Below are positions 1 to 12,100 of a stretch of 64,000 nucleotides of DNA, piece by piece. The translations under genes were made by a program, and so were the position numbers. Source of the stretch: Lineus longissimus (Eukaryota; Nemertea; Pilidiophora; Heteronemertea; Lineidae). The stretch is taken from positions 6,135,431-6,199,430 of the forward strand of contig NC_088322.1 of the NCBI RefSeq assembly GCF_910592395.1. The letters are read 5' to 3'. The stretch's first letter is position 1, and the number at the start of each line of letters is the position of its first letter. The notes beneath the pieces were generated by a model that was not told where the DNA came from, did no database searches, and was given only the letters and a program-made list of their open reading frames with translations.

Positions 1-2135
1 ACTTCCTGGGAAATATGGCATAATTTTACAATAGTGGGAGGACAATTACCCAATCAATGACTCCCTTTGACAGCTGTAACAGAACATGACAACGGTCAAT
101 CATGTAAAAGAAGAACACAAGATGTTAACCAACACATCTTCCAGATTGGTTCACCTCAGCCTCACTAACAGAGGGATACTTTGACGACCAGTGATACTGG
201 ATGGCATGTGATGTTAGGATTGCTTTCTCACTGGCCAAGCGAAGCCCAATTCTCCTTTGTGAGATAATTGAAGATTTATCTACCCTTCAACCTGCTGCTG
301 GTGCCTGCTCTGCTTCAGCAAAAACTCAATCAATGATGTCACATGTCATCTATTTTCAGTTTTACAATACCAATCACCTCAGACCTTTAGTGAGACAATT
401 AGACACAAATCTACACGTCTCCCAAAACTAGCAGAGCTACTGGCTTGACCCCCTTAAAGGGCCAACTTGGGCATAAGATATATTCGTTGTTCATACAAAA
501 ATGGCTTCCAGCAGGACCACAAGTTTTCCAAACAGGATCAATGAAAAATCGTTAAACTTCAATAAACAATGCACTATAACGAGGTGTAACATTTGGCCTG
601 CCTGAATTTCACAAGACATGTCTAAAGCTGCCTCGCAACTCTGGCAGAAATCCATATAAGAGATCAGCATTAGTGTTATACTACGAGTGGCGGTGCATGG
701 TGGCATGCAGGGGTATCATCCTCCTGGCCAGGCAAATCCCACGCCCAAGTTGTCCCTTTAAACCACCTGTACATTTAAGCTTTTTTGTCAGTAGCCAAGC
801 TACACCACAAGACATGAAGACCAACCTAGAGACGACAGAATATTAAACATATGACCTGGTAAACCTATAAAGGCTGGTCCTTTAAGAGACAGTTCATCAC
901 TATATCAACATGTAACCTCATCAAATTTTAGACTAGTTCAAAGCACCTCGCAAAGGAGCAATTTAGATTGCTGCAACCCACAATCATGATAGCATGCATG
1001 CAACAAAAGTGGTGGATCCCAGCTGCCTGCAACAAGAATCGCTGATCGCAGCGATCAATATCAAACCAGCAGACAAGAAATCCTGTTGTCACACTTTGCA
1101 GCCATTATATAATTGCAGTTCACAGTGAAAAAAATTGCTCATTTGCTTTGTAGACGCCACAAAATATTACCCTAAACTTACCGCGGACCAATCCTTCCAC
1201 TAAATATAGATAAAATGCAAGACAGCTTAACAATTGTAGCCCAATGAGGGAAAAGTGGTAGACTTAGGCTATTTGTGAAAATTAAACCGCCGCAAAAATT
1301 TGGCGGTTCACAGTACATGTACATGGACATGTACATGTACATACGCAATTGCAGGAATCCTGGTTTAACTCATCTCTGTTTAATGGATAGCAGGCACTGC
1401 GAACGATCAATTGGTACACATTTTTCATAGGGTTGTTTCAATGGATCTTGGAACAAATTCGAGATGAAGTTTGTAGATTTTTTACACATGTTGAGAAGTT
1501 TCAAAAACGGAGCAATCATTTCCATTTATTTCAAATATTAACCCTTTCACAGCAGGTGACGTGCAAAGCACGTCATGGACATGTTTTTTTCAAATTTGGC
1601 CGATTGCAGAAAAACCAGTATTTTGGAGTGAAATATATACCAAACTTACTAGCTGACAAATTATGTGAACTGCAGGCATCTTGGATGAGAAAAAATAATT
1701 CAGCTTGCCAAAGATGGCAAGTTTTAAAGTTTAGTGAAAAAAAATACATACTAAGATATTGAAAGCAAAAAAATATAACATTGTGAACCAGTGAGATGCA
1801 AAATTGCCAGTAGCGAAAAGTACATTGAGAAATACCACTTAAATTGATAGGTGGTGACTGCCAGTTACATCAAGCCAGTTTTCAACATTATGGGACTCTG
1901 CACAGCGCAAAACTCCTCTCTAATTTTTTACATACAAAACTTCTTTCTTGGCAGATCTAAGTCTTTTCTTCTGGCGACATAGAAAATACATAACTGGCAC
2001 CAATAGATCCTTATGTCTTCATAAATGAGTCCCATGATGGCGTACCTCGGGCGGAAAAGGGGAGAGGTACGTGCCGTAACCGATAGTCACCACCTGTTAA
2101 ATTGACCGCCAATGATCTAGGGGATATCATGCCAA
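1..2135. other. No gene recognised
   Basis: AT-rich DNA, presumably the intron following CTNNAL1 exon 11. I see no further alpha-catulin exon on the minus strand. It includes a short ACATGT-rich palindromic run near 1313-1340 and a TTAACCCTTTCACAGC segment near 1538 that resembles one end of a TTAA-flanked MITE. Confidence 0.5.
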
Positions 2136-2489
2136 CCCTTTCACACACAAAGGTACTTTTAATTTGTTTTCATATCGGTGTTGGGTATGTTGGATTCCAC
2201 AGCAACTCACGGAAGTCGATGCAGTTGGCCCTGTCACTCGTCCTTTGTGAGTGGACAATATCAAAACCTATTTGCAAGCAGACTTTCTCAACTTTATTTT
2301 GAGCCTCTATCCATTGGAATAAAGCAACAAAAAAAATGTAATTTACGCCTTTAGCCCCCTGGTGAGAAGAATGTACGTCGAACCGAGCTAAATTTTGTGT
2401 CAGGGGCATTTCCTTGGCTGTTGTTGTTCCTCATGGCCAAATTTGAAGTGCCTATGCGTTAATATGGTTACAAAGCGTCCCCCCCCCCA

Positions 2490-2572
2490 AGTTGACAGAT
2501 GGTGGGACAGACGCCGTTCTGAATAATTATTTTACCAGCTCTGCTGACTTTCTTCAGCTGAGCTAAAAATAT
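2490..2572 (+). repeat. Dispersed repeat D, copy 1
   Basis: The segment starting TTGACAGATGG and ending in AGCTGAGCTAAAAA recurs at 14760-14838 with about 85 % identity by eye. It follows a run of ten C bases at 2479-2488. Confidence 0.6.
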
Positions 2573-2754
2573 AATGGCAGCGAAAAGAAGTTCTGCTTGG
2601 AACATGGTTGTCAAAACACTGAAGTAAAAGGACACAAAAGTTGCAATTTCACAGAATTGTGAGATAAAATGGCTGCCAATATTTCCAGGTTTATGGTATT
2701 GCAAATTGCCAGATATGATAGAGTTTATGTGCTCTCGACTCAACATTTTATATC

Positions 2755-2860
2755 CCAGTAGTACGAGAGGTACAGTGGATAGAGCATCCAACTTTTGATC
2801 AAATGTGGTTGGTTCTAGACTCAGCCAATCCCACTTGGTACATCCAACTGGCCGTCTTTG
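2755..2860 (+). repeat. Possible decayed tRNA-derived SINE
   Basis: Sequence GTACAGTGGATAGAGCATC resembles an A box and GGTTCTAGACTC a B box at tRNA-like spacing. Too decayed for a firm call. Confidence 0.3.
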
Positions 2861-3110
2861 GAAAAGTTTCTGGATTGGGCTAGGGAATACTTGTAACCAC
2901 TTTGACACAATACAGCTGTGCAGCATAAAGCCCTTCATAAGAACTTAGATTTTATTTGTTTTCTATTTTCTTACCAGAGCGAATGTTTTGGATGTGAAAG
3001 GTTTGGACACAAAATGTTTTGAGTATTCTGACGGTGTGAAAGGGCTAACAAAGAAAGCATGGTGTGACAACCTCATGCAAACGAAACGTAAATTGAAAGC
3101 AGATGATTAC

Positions 3111-3164
3111 CTCAACATCGAGACCACGGATCGGCTTAATCGACTTCGCCAAAGCACCATGACG
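3111..3164 (-). CDS. CTNNAL1: CTNNAL1 exon 11 (residues 539-556), 54 nt
   Basis: Small exon, RHGALAKSIKPIRGLDVE, after a 9.5-kb intron. Acceptor is a strong pyrimidine tract ending CTCTCCAG; donor is GAG|GTAATC. It follows exon 10 in phase 0 and aligns in length and at A-x-x-KS-x-KP with the vertebrate linker after SLPKP. I found no later exon in bases 1-3110. Confidence 0.8.
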
Positions 3165-6100
3165 CTGGAGAGCAAAAGAAAACAACAACAACAATTAACA
3201 CACAAGCTACAACATTCAAGGAAAAGAGGACAAAGCTCAAATGATATATGGGGGTGAGGGGCATTTCTATTACTCTCGAACCTGCCTTTCAATACATGTA
3301 CACCTTCACACCTTCACCTTGGACATTTTGAGCCTATTTGTGGGAAATTTGGCCGAATAATTGTCACGGCAAGCTGTTGAACTTATTCAGAATTTCAGTG
3401 GCAAAAAACGAAATAGCTGATCAGGGTGATTGCCTTCTTGACGTGGCTTAACGCCTTTAACCCCACAGGATGATAATCCGGCATTAAAGTGATGCTATGA
3501 TGTGATTTACAACTTTGCGGAAATACGTCCGTTTTTAATTGTTGATCACAAATGTAAAGCTCAAATTTTCCATTTTTGATTAGATTTATTATAAAATCGC
3601 TGAATGTAAACCATCGCGACCGCGAAAATGTTCATGTTATGACGTCATCAATGAAAACGTCGTCGGCGTGGGCGGGATTAAACCATCAATTTCTAGAAAA
3701 TGTGCATTTCGATTCGAAAACCTTACCGATTTATGAGAAAGTGACGTAGTCATTTGTCAAAAACAGCTAAAACATTATATGGTGAAATTTGACACGAGTT
3801 ACCCTTTAACTATAGTGACGAATAACCCGCGGGATGGTAAACCGGCTTGGAAATCCCCTTTTTAGATTTGCTCACATACTGAACATAATACGGCACTGCT
3901 GTTCTGGCACATTGATGAGTATCTCGTGGAAAATGATTGTTGTGCAGTACAGTCAGTTTTGCTCTGAGTTTTGATCAAATTGTGGCAAAATGACCAGGAG
4001 GAACTTGACTTTTAAATACTGATAATAACGGGTTTTGACCAGTGATTTTAGGGTCAGAAAAACCTTAAAAGCGAATCTGACAGCGATAATGATAGCTAAG
4101 CTAGTCATAATGACAGATGATATTACAACACACAACTTCCCAGCTCATTCTGTTGCTGGTAGAACATTTAGTGTCAGGATGCCCCATGATAAATGTAGCT
4201 AAAAAGTTGAAAAGGTCAGGTGTGGCTCTGCAAACGTAAGGGAAAGCCAAGACTAAAAACAGCTACCCCACACAGGATGGACAGAAGAGGGGAATAGGGC
4301 TACTAGTTATTACCTATCATTCCAAACCAGAATCATTCTTTTATGTCAAAGAATAAATGTTTTACAGTTTGCACTATTCTGGTGATTTTCATCTGGGACC
4401 GTGGGGTGGGAAGTACAGTGACATCAGGGACCGCAGGGTTCTAGGTGTTAAAGAGGTATCAATGTCAAATTATGAAGTGACCTGTTTATGGCGAATTATT
4501 TGCACTGCCATTGGACTATGTAGAATTGGTTTACCGGCTTCATCACTTGTTCTGTTACGTAAGCCACAAGTGAGATGAGGTAAGCTGCCCACTACCCCTT
4601 GATCGAGGCATCGTTCTTGTAACGGTCATGGCAGCAAGATTAAATCAAACTTTCGTCCTCGAGATAACCTGACCATAACTTACATGTACATGTGTATTAG
4701 ATGTGTGATCAATGGTCATTGCAGTTAAGAAGCATGCCAGAGTTAAAGCCTAACGTACAATTTATGCCATTTCACCTCTGTGACCTTGAAAAGTAGGTAT
4801 ACAGAGGTAAGCCAATACCTTTAACCACCGTGCCAATCTTGTGGCGGGAGTTCAATGTTAGGTAAATAAGATTAATGTTATATCATTGGCCATTTATCAA
4901 ATAATGGTGTTGTAGCAATAAAATGTGATATTTGTGTTTGAGTGATCATGCCAGTGCTTGAGATGAGTTCGAGACTAACACATCGGTGTCCCCTGATGAT
5001 GACGTAAAGTCTGTTCACGCTAATCCCTTTGTTCCACATCCATGGTCTCATCTAACAATACACCAAACTATTACTTTCTCTGTGTTATAGGGATAGGTGT
5101 TCATATAATTTATATCATCATTTCACTATTATAGCTACAGTGGTACAGTAGTATTATATTCTAAATCACCAATTTAAAATGTTTCATTTTCATATAACAT
5201 TCGTGTATAATAGATTATGTATTAGCTTCCTTTTGACCGCAGAGGTTTTTGGTGAGAACACTAACCTCCTGGGTATAAAATGTGTCAGAAATAGCTTCTC
5301 AATGCATTATGCCGAGAACATATCTATCAAGTTTGAGGTTTCTTTAGAATAGAATTGATACTGAACTGGAGTACTGGTTGTCCCAACAAATACCAGGTCA
5401 GGTGGAGAGTTCATTCTGCCCAAACTTCGGCTGCTACCTTATTTTTGGCATACTTTTTATCTAAACCTTCCCATTCTCCAAACACTGGCCACATTATATT
5501 CCAGTATTCTGCTGTCACCATGAATATGCATTTCAACATTTGAAATTCCACACAAGACCACACTTCCTTCTGCTCTAAATAACAGCAACCAAATTCATAC
5601 TCCTAGCAAATGCACCAGAACTCATATCCGCGATGTCTTTTTTTAGCTGCTATGATGTCACAAGATAGCTGACCAGAGGAATGTAATGTTAAGAATGAGA
5701 AAATGACGATGTGCTGACTAACAAGACAGTGGGTTGGAAACTCCAGATAAAGCTGTGGATAAAAAGATACCACTCAATAGCAAAGTGCTACAAAAACACT
5801 CCAAAGTGCAATAGAATCAAATGAGGTTCTCTTCTTTGCAATGAAAAATGCAAATTTCAATCTGAAATTCATATCAAAGTATCATACTATAGACAGATTA
5901 GTTTAAATAAAGGTCCCAATTTTGTTGAACATGTAAGCTCACACTGAAAGCTTTTATAAAATGTTTCATCCCTCACTGCAACCCACTGCACTGAGACATA
6001 ACTGGAACACAACTGGCTTAATAGTCCAGTGATTACCAGTGAAATGTTACTTTTAAGACTTCAATGCTAATCACAGGTAATAGCAATGGTTAACATTGGG

Positions 6101-9100
6101 CTCCGCAGGGAGGAAATGCTGGCAACTACCCTTTCAACACGCCCAACAAGCTATTGTCCATTCATATTATGTTATGTCTGCACCTTTTGGAGCTCTGGAG
6201 GGCAAACTACTGGTCTGATTTCTCTGAAGGTTGTTTTTTATTGGTCTTCCCCTCAAAACCAAACATGATCTATTAATATTACTAACCATGGTAACAAAAT
6301 AATGTTTCACATACATTTGTGTACATTTGTGTGATGTAGTGCATTGAATTGGACATTTTCTGCTCTGTACGGTTTATTTCTCGACCAATCTGGATGAAAT
6401 GTTTAGGTTTTTACAGGGCTGCTTACCCTTATATATTTTGTTGGTGTACGTAATTAAAAAAATGATGCATTTCTTTGAGGGTGGCTTATCCCATGATGTA
6501 GTCATAGAATTAGAGGAAATTAGTGCAATTTTTTGCATAAAGAGCCAACATATTTGAACTTCCCTATTATAGAAAAATCATTTAAAAACGACTTTTCACC
6601 TACAGGAAATTTTAAGTTTCACTGAATCAATTTTATACATAAAGTGCATGAGGTATATCCTTTACCTGGTATAGAATGGCTTGGTGTGGAAATTGCTATC
6701 GTCTGCTATCGAAGTTTGTCGGTCTATCACCAGGTGTCACTGCCAGCACAATGCTGTAGTAGGGCGCACAGCGGAAGTGGAAAGGTCAACAGCCAACCTC
6801 ACAAAAGGAGAAAAAAAATGGAGGCCACGTCTTGCGCTACATCGGGCCCGTTTTCAACGATTGCACGCCTGGGGGTGGAGTTTAGATTACAACATGTTCA
6901 GGGTTTTTTTATTGGGGATAGAAATGAAAAGGCCAAGGATCATTGTTCTCACCGTATAGATATTTGGTGGTTAGGAATTCATGCTGGTTGCTTGGAGTAC
7001 CTACCATAAACATATGATCGAAAAGAAGTCACTAATAAGCAAGATACTGCACTTTCTACCTCTTCAGTTTTTGCCCCCTTGTGACCAAGTCGAGAATCAG
7101 ATCAGACCAAAATTCAGTGTCAGAGGTTATATAACATAGGGTGTCATGTGTATGAAATTTCGAATTCATAGCTTTAGCGGTTTAGTAACGTGCTATAGTT
7201 ACACTCTAACGGTCAATTTACAGCATGTGAACTTGAAAATTAGATCAAATCAAAAACCCATATGATATGTGATGTATCCTTGCTAGGAGAACCTACCATA
7301 AAATTTTTATTGAAAACGAGTCACTTATAAGAGAGATAACACACGTTTTAAGTTTACACTTATGGCCCCCTGCTGGCCAAGTCAAGAATCAGATGGGACC
7401 AAAATTCAGTGTCAGAGAAAACCTGACGGGGGGGGGGGGGGGGGGTCCTGTGTACTAGATTTTAAGTTGATAGTCCTATTGGTTAATAAATTTGCCACTG
7501 TTTTTGAAACAGGATACGGACAACCGACACTGCGGTATTGTATAGGCTCCCCTACGGTGAACCAAAAAACAAAACTTCCAAGAAATCCAACCAGTAGTTC
7601 ACCCTCCAGAGCCCCAAATGATGCAGACATAACATCTATAAATGGGCCAAAGTTGTACTTTTAAAGAGGGCTGAAGACAGTGGTGCTAACTCCATCGATT
7701 AAAACAATTCTTTTCTCACTCCTACACCCACCAGTTCTATCAAACATCTCTAAAATTCCCAAAATGCAGAGCAATCTTCAAGGAGAACATAATTTTAATC
7801 CATTTTCAAAACTAACAGATTTAGCACGGAGAGGAAAGTGAAAAGCCGACTGATAACATAGAGGAGTTTAAAGAAGGAGCTAAAATGTCAAATGCGCTTA
7901 TAAAATGAAAGTAGTTCTTGGTACAGAGAAAATGTTGAAACAGCTAAATTTTGTCAACCTTGTTCTGGGTTAGATCTGGTAAGATTTTGGATGCACTCAT
8001 AGTACATATATAGTAGCTTGACAAAAACATCGCTATTTTAATTGCAATGACACTGGAGCAATTAAGTTACTTGCAACTGAAGCTCAAATAAAACAGAGTT
8101 TTTACATTGGCCTTCGACGTCAGATCAAATAACGATGACAGATGTGTTAGTTTTATGCATATGTGATAAATAGGATTAAGTTACATGTAAGGCAATGACT
8201 GGAAAAAGGTTAATGTCACAGTGTGTTAGTGACATCATCGACCGCATGCTGTCACACAATACATAATGACATCATGATTTGTCAGTGACTTGTATATGAT
8301 GTCACTTGTACCTTGTCTTAGTTTTTTTCACTAGGCTCTGTCATTATTTAAAGCAAGGCCATACAAGTAACATATTCATTACCTATTCTGATAACAGCGG
8401 ACACTGCAGATGTATGGCTTATGACCTTTCCCTAGGAACAAGGTTGACACGTGATCACATGATTGGAAAAGCAAGCTGATGGACGTATCAATCCAAACTC
8501 ATAGCACATACTTACTTCTGGTGGCTAATTTGTCCAATAGGTGGCGATTCAAGATGAAATAATAAAGTGGCTATTCTTATGACGAGTGGTAAACAAGGAT
8601 TTATGTGATTTCAGGGACTGAACTGAGGATTAGGGATTTAATACTAGTGTTAGACTAGGGAAGGGTTAGGGTTAGGGTTAGTGCTAGGAAAACGGGTTAG
8701 AGTGAGGGAGGGATAGGGTGAGGGTTAAGATTTAAAACACTCAACGTGAAAATGACTTTCGTCAGAATAACCAGCAGTTTATGGGTAAAATGCCGTATGG
8801 TAAAGTGTCGTAAGAATAGCCACGGCGGTGAAATAAACTTAAATACAGGTATTAGGCCACACTTTTTTAATAAGTTGGATTATAAAACTCATGTATATTT
8901 TTTATCAATTTTGTCTCAGATCATACAAGGGGACCAAAAAAAATTGAAATTGGTTGAAATTGGTCGCCGGGAAAAAAATATTTGTTCACTTCTCTCTATT
9001 CTATGACCGGGGAGAGTAAAAAGTGTATCAAAAACGGTCATTGGGACTTATATTTCTTTTCTACTTTCAGGAAACTGACCCAAAGGTGATTCGTAATCCA

Positions 9101-12100
9101 ACAAATAAAGAAAAAGTGGCCTGACGTGAGAAAAAAATTGCCAAGTTGTTCAAAAAGACTCTTGACGTTGGAAATAATCAAGTCATCTAATTTTATTGTG
9201 ATCAGTGGCTTACTCTTTTTAAGGTGACGACATTTCGGGTACTTCTTTAAATGTAGTCACTGTTTATCTGGTTTAATGGTGAGTTTCACAGTCACAAAGT
9301 TCATTTGCAGAGAGTGGGCACAGCTCACCATGTGATCAGAGAATTGGTGGAGTGTCTGAGTACATTTCCTGCTCCACAGCACTGCCCTCTATAACATGTA
9401 TAAAGAAACTATCTGAAACTTCACATGAATGATGACCAGTTTCTTCGACTCCTTGAACATGTTTAAGTATAATGGCTCACAAACCAGTTGGCCACAAAGA
9501 TCGGTCATATTTTGAACAACTTGGTTCTAAAGCTCCTCTTTTGCAACTGACACTAAAATGTGTTATACTTCGAAGATGTTAAAAAGTCATGCAGTTTAAA
9601 ATGATTGGTTTATAAGCTGGAAAACACCCCCCTCACCTAACACTATCAGAACTACGCCTCCATTTGGATCCAATTTGCAACCCTTTCACTGCATATTTAT
9701 TCACCAGTACTTGGTCGCATCCTCTCTAAATACGCCAAACGCACTCGGGAATGATTTATTTCATCTTAATAGTATAGATGGCGACACTTTTCAATAGTTT
9801 CAACCGTTAAGCTAAAAGTTAGCTCCAGTGTTTATTTTTGGTATTGACTGTCAGCATATGGCGGTGCTGGCCAAAAAGTGGCTGCAGCAGCGAAAAGGTT
9901 GATAGCTTTTGCCATTTGTGTAATAAATTAAGGTTTACAGTCCAAATCACAATTGACATCCCCTTAATTTGCAAAAGTTGCGTGTAATATGTGCGCAACA
10001 TACGCGCTACCCAGCATCAAGGAGGATACCGCGGTGACGTCACGGCTTTTCCAAGATGGCGCTGCATATTGTAAACAAACTCGATCCACGGCCAAGGGAA
10101 AATCAAGTCATCAAAAAAGTTAGATTTTTCGCATCAAATCAGAGTTATTAGTACTTTTCTGCTATGAAATAAGTCTTCAGACAATAAGCTATCATTTGAA
10201 TAATGAAAAGTGCTGTTTTGATGGGGAAAAATAGGGTTTTTTAAACGAAATAGCCGGGCACCGATCTTCCAAAATTAGCGATGGTTTCAAAACAGTCTCC
10301 CAGATATGGGGCAATCTCTTCATTATCATAATGGGATTTGGAGGCATGTTTACAGATTTTACAAGTTCGAGACCTGTAATACCTAAAACTCGCATAGATC
10401 CCCTCTATTTGTCGAGTTAGCGCCCCTGTAAGATCATGCATTTTCGGACACTAGAACGAAATCTTCCTGAGGATATCGCGGTTTCGGTGATGATTTAAGG
10501 AGAAATTGACTGTTCTTAGAGTTGTATGGGACAGAAATTAGTTCATACTTCATGAATACATGAATATATTATGATATGGGCGGGCTTCTAAGTCTAAACA
10601 ATAACAAACTCAACTGCATCTCTACTGTATATTGCGTAGTGCATTGCCTAGTGTATTTCGTAGTGTATTTTAGCGGAGACATTATTTCCGCACTTTGGCC
10701 ATGCCAAACGTCTTTTTTATTCGTGGAAGTTAATCTGCTCTGTAAATTTTATTTTACACAGGAAGAATCCATACTAGGTATTGCAATATTTCATGTCTAT
10801 TGGTGTTTTTGTGTACAGGAGCGCACCAGACAGTGAGACGTGGAGATGTGTTCAGTGCTGGTGCTGTCAGTAGACTGAATCTGATTGGCCATAGCGATCA
10901 CTAATATGGGTCGGGATCACGTGATGTGACGTCACCGCGGTATCCTCCTTGACCCAGCGTATTCTCGATCATGAATCTTGTCATCAAATCGCCGGAGAGG
11001 GCTCATATTTTGTTCAAATTCCACGAGAAATGGGTTTTAGATTTATAGATCCAATTACAAGTAACCTAACCGGCGTGATTAAAATGTAGTCATTGCTTTC
11101 ACTGAGCTACAAAATGGTCTTACCTGAGGGTACGTCAAATAATTTTGATTGGCCTGTTTCGCATATGCAGAAGCAGGAGGGATGTCAATTGTGATTTGGA
11201 CTGTACTTTTAACCCATTCTGACTCCAGACAGAGTTTTATCACCAAACTATATCACAAGTTCTTCACAATACATCTGATGCACTAAACCTCATGCAATGT
11301 TTGTTTTCAAATCACACTATCCAACTGTATTTTTCACAAAACCAACAGAACTTCTCTCTGCAGAATCATCAATTCATTTCCACAAGAGTTCTGTAAAAAT
11401 GTGACCCACCATGGCAAAATGAGTCGCATGTCGCACAGAAGATGAGTCTAAAATGACACCAGGAAATAATAGAGAAATTGATATACTCAGATTTCACAAA
11501 AGGCAGACAATAGTGAAATAAACAACCAGTCCGTCTCAACCTGTCAAGCTCGGAGCGACATGCGACTCATTTAGCCATGGCGGGTCACAATTATCAGTTG
11601 ACTTTTCAACACATAATGTGACAAGTTCAGAGAGAACTCCTCAGACTGTTCCTAATGCACTCAGCTCTCAGTGTGATGGGACTGAGTGATCCCTGAGCAT
11701 TTGGGGATTAAAGCAAGGTTAATACCGCACCTCGTTTGTGTTGCAGTAAACACGACATTTTGGGTGCGGTCATGGTCAGGGCGAAGTTTTGAATGTATTA
11801 ACCCTTTATCTGCTGAAGGATTTTTTAATTATAAAATTTTCCGATAACCTGTAGAGAAGAGTTTGATTCCTCTAAACCGCCATAGAAACAATCACCGGCA
11901 TGCCATCTATTAGTAGGCAGAAAAACTGCGAAGCAGATGCTTTTTCAATGAAACTAAATGTCGAATAACGCATAGGCGCATGTTCAACTTGGGCGACAGT
12001 GGCAGTTAAAGGGTTAAAACAGTGAGACAGGATGTACAGATTCATTTGAGGTAGGTTTCATGAAAACCCAAAAGTGAAAATGGGAGCGATATGCATCTTT

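Larger units (their letters stand above)
2136..3044. mobile_element. Possible degraded piggyBac-like element
   Basis: Eleven-base inverted ends CCCTTTCACAC (2136-2146) and GTGTGAAAGGG (3034-3044), flanked by CCAA and CTAA, which could be decayed TTAA duplications. No transposase reading frame remains. Weak on its own; listed because three other CCCTTT-ended sequences occur in the window. Confidence 0.3.

Noticed and set aside
1120-1200. Minus-strand micro-exon TTTAG|18 nt|GTAAGT near 1185-1202 as CTNNAL1 exon 12
   Set aside because: The encoded residues show no match to the expected alpha-catulin continuation (KIAKLGL region); likely chance splice-like signals.
2988-3257. Plus-strand frame of 89 codons with a protein-like KRKQQQQLTHKLQHSRKRGQ segment
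   Set aside because: The regular codon look comes from the antisense CTNNAL1 exon 11 and its adjoining pyrimidine tract; no homologue recognised.
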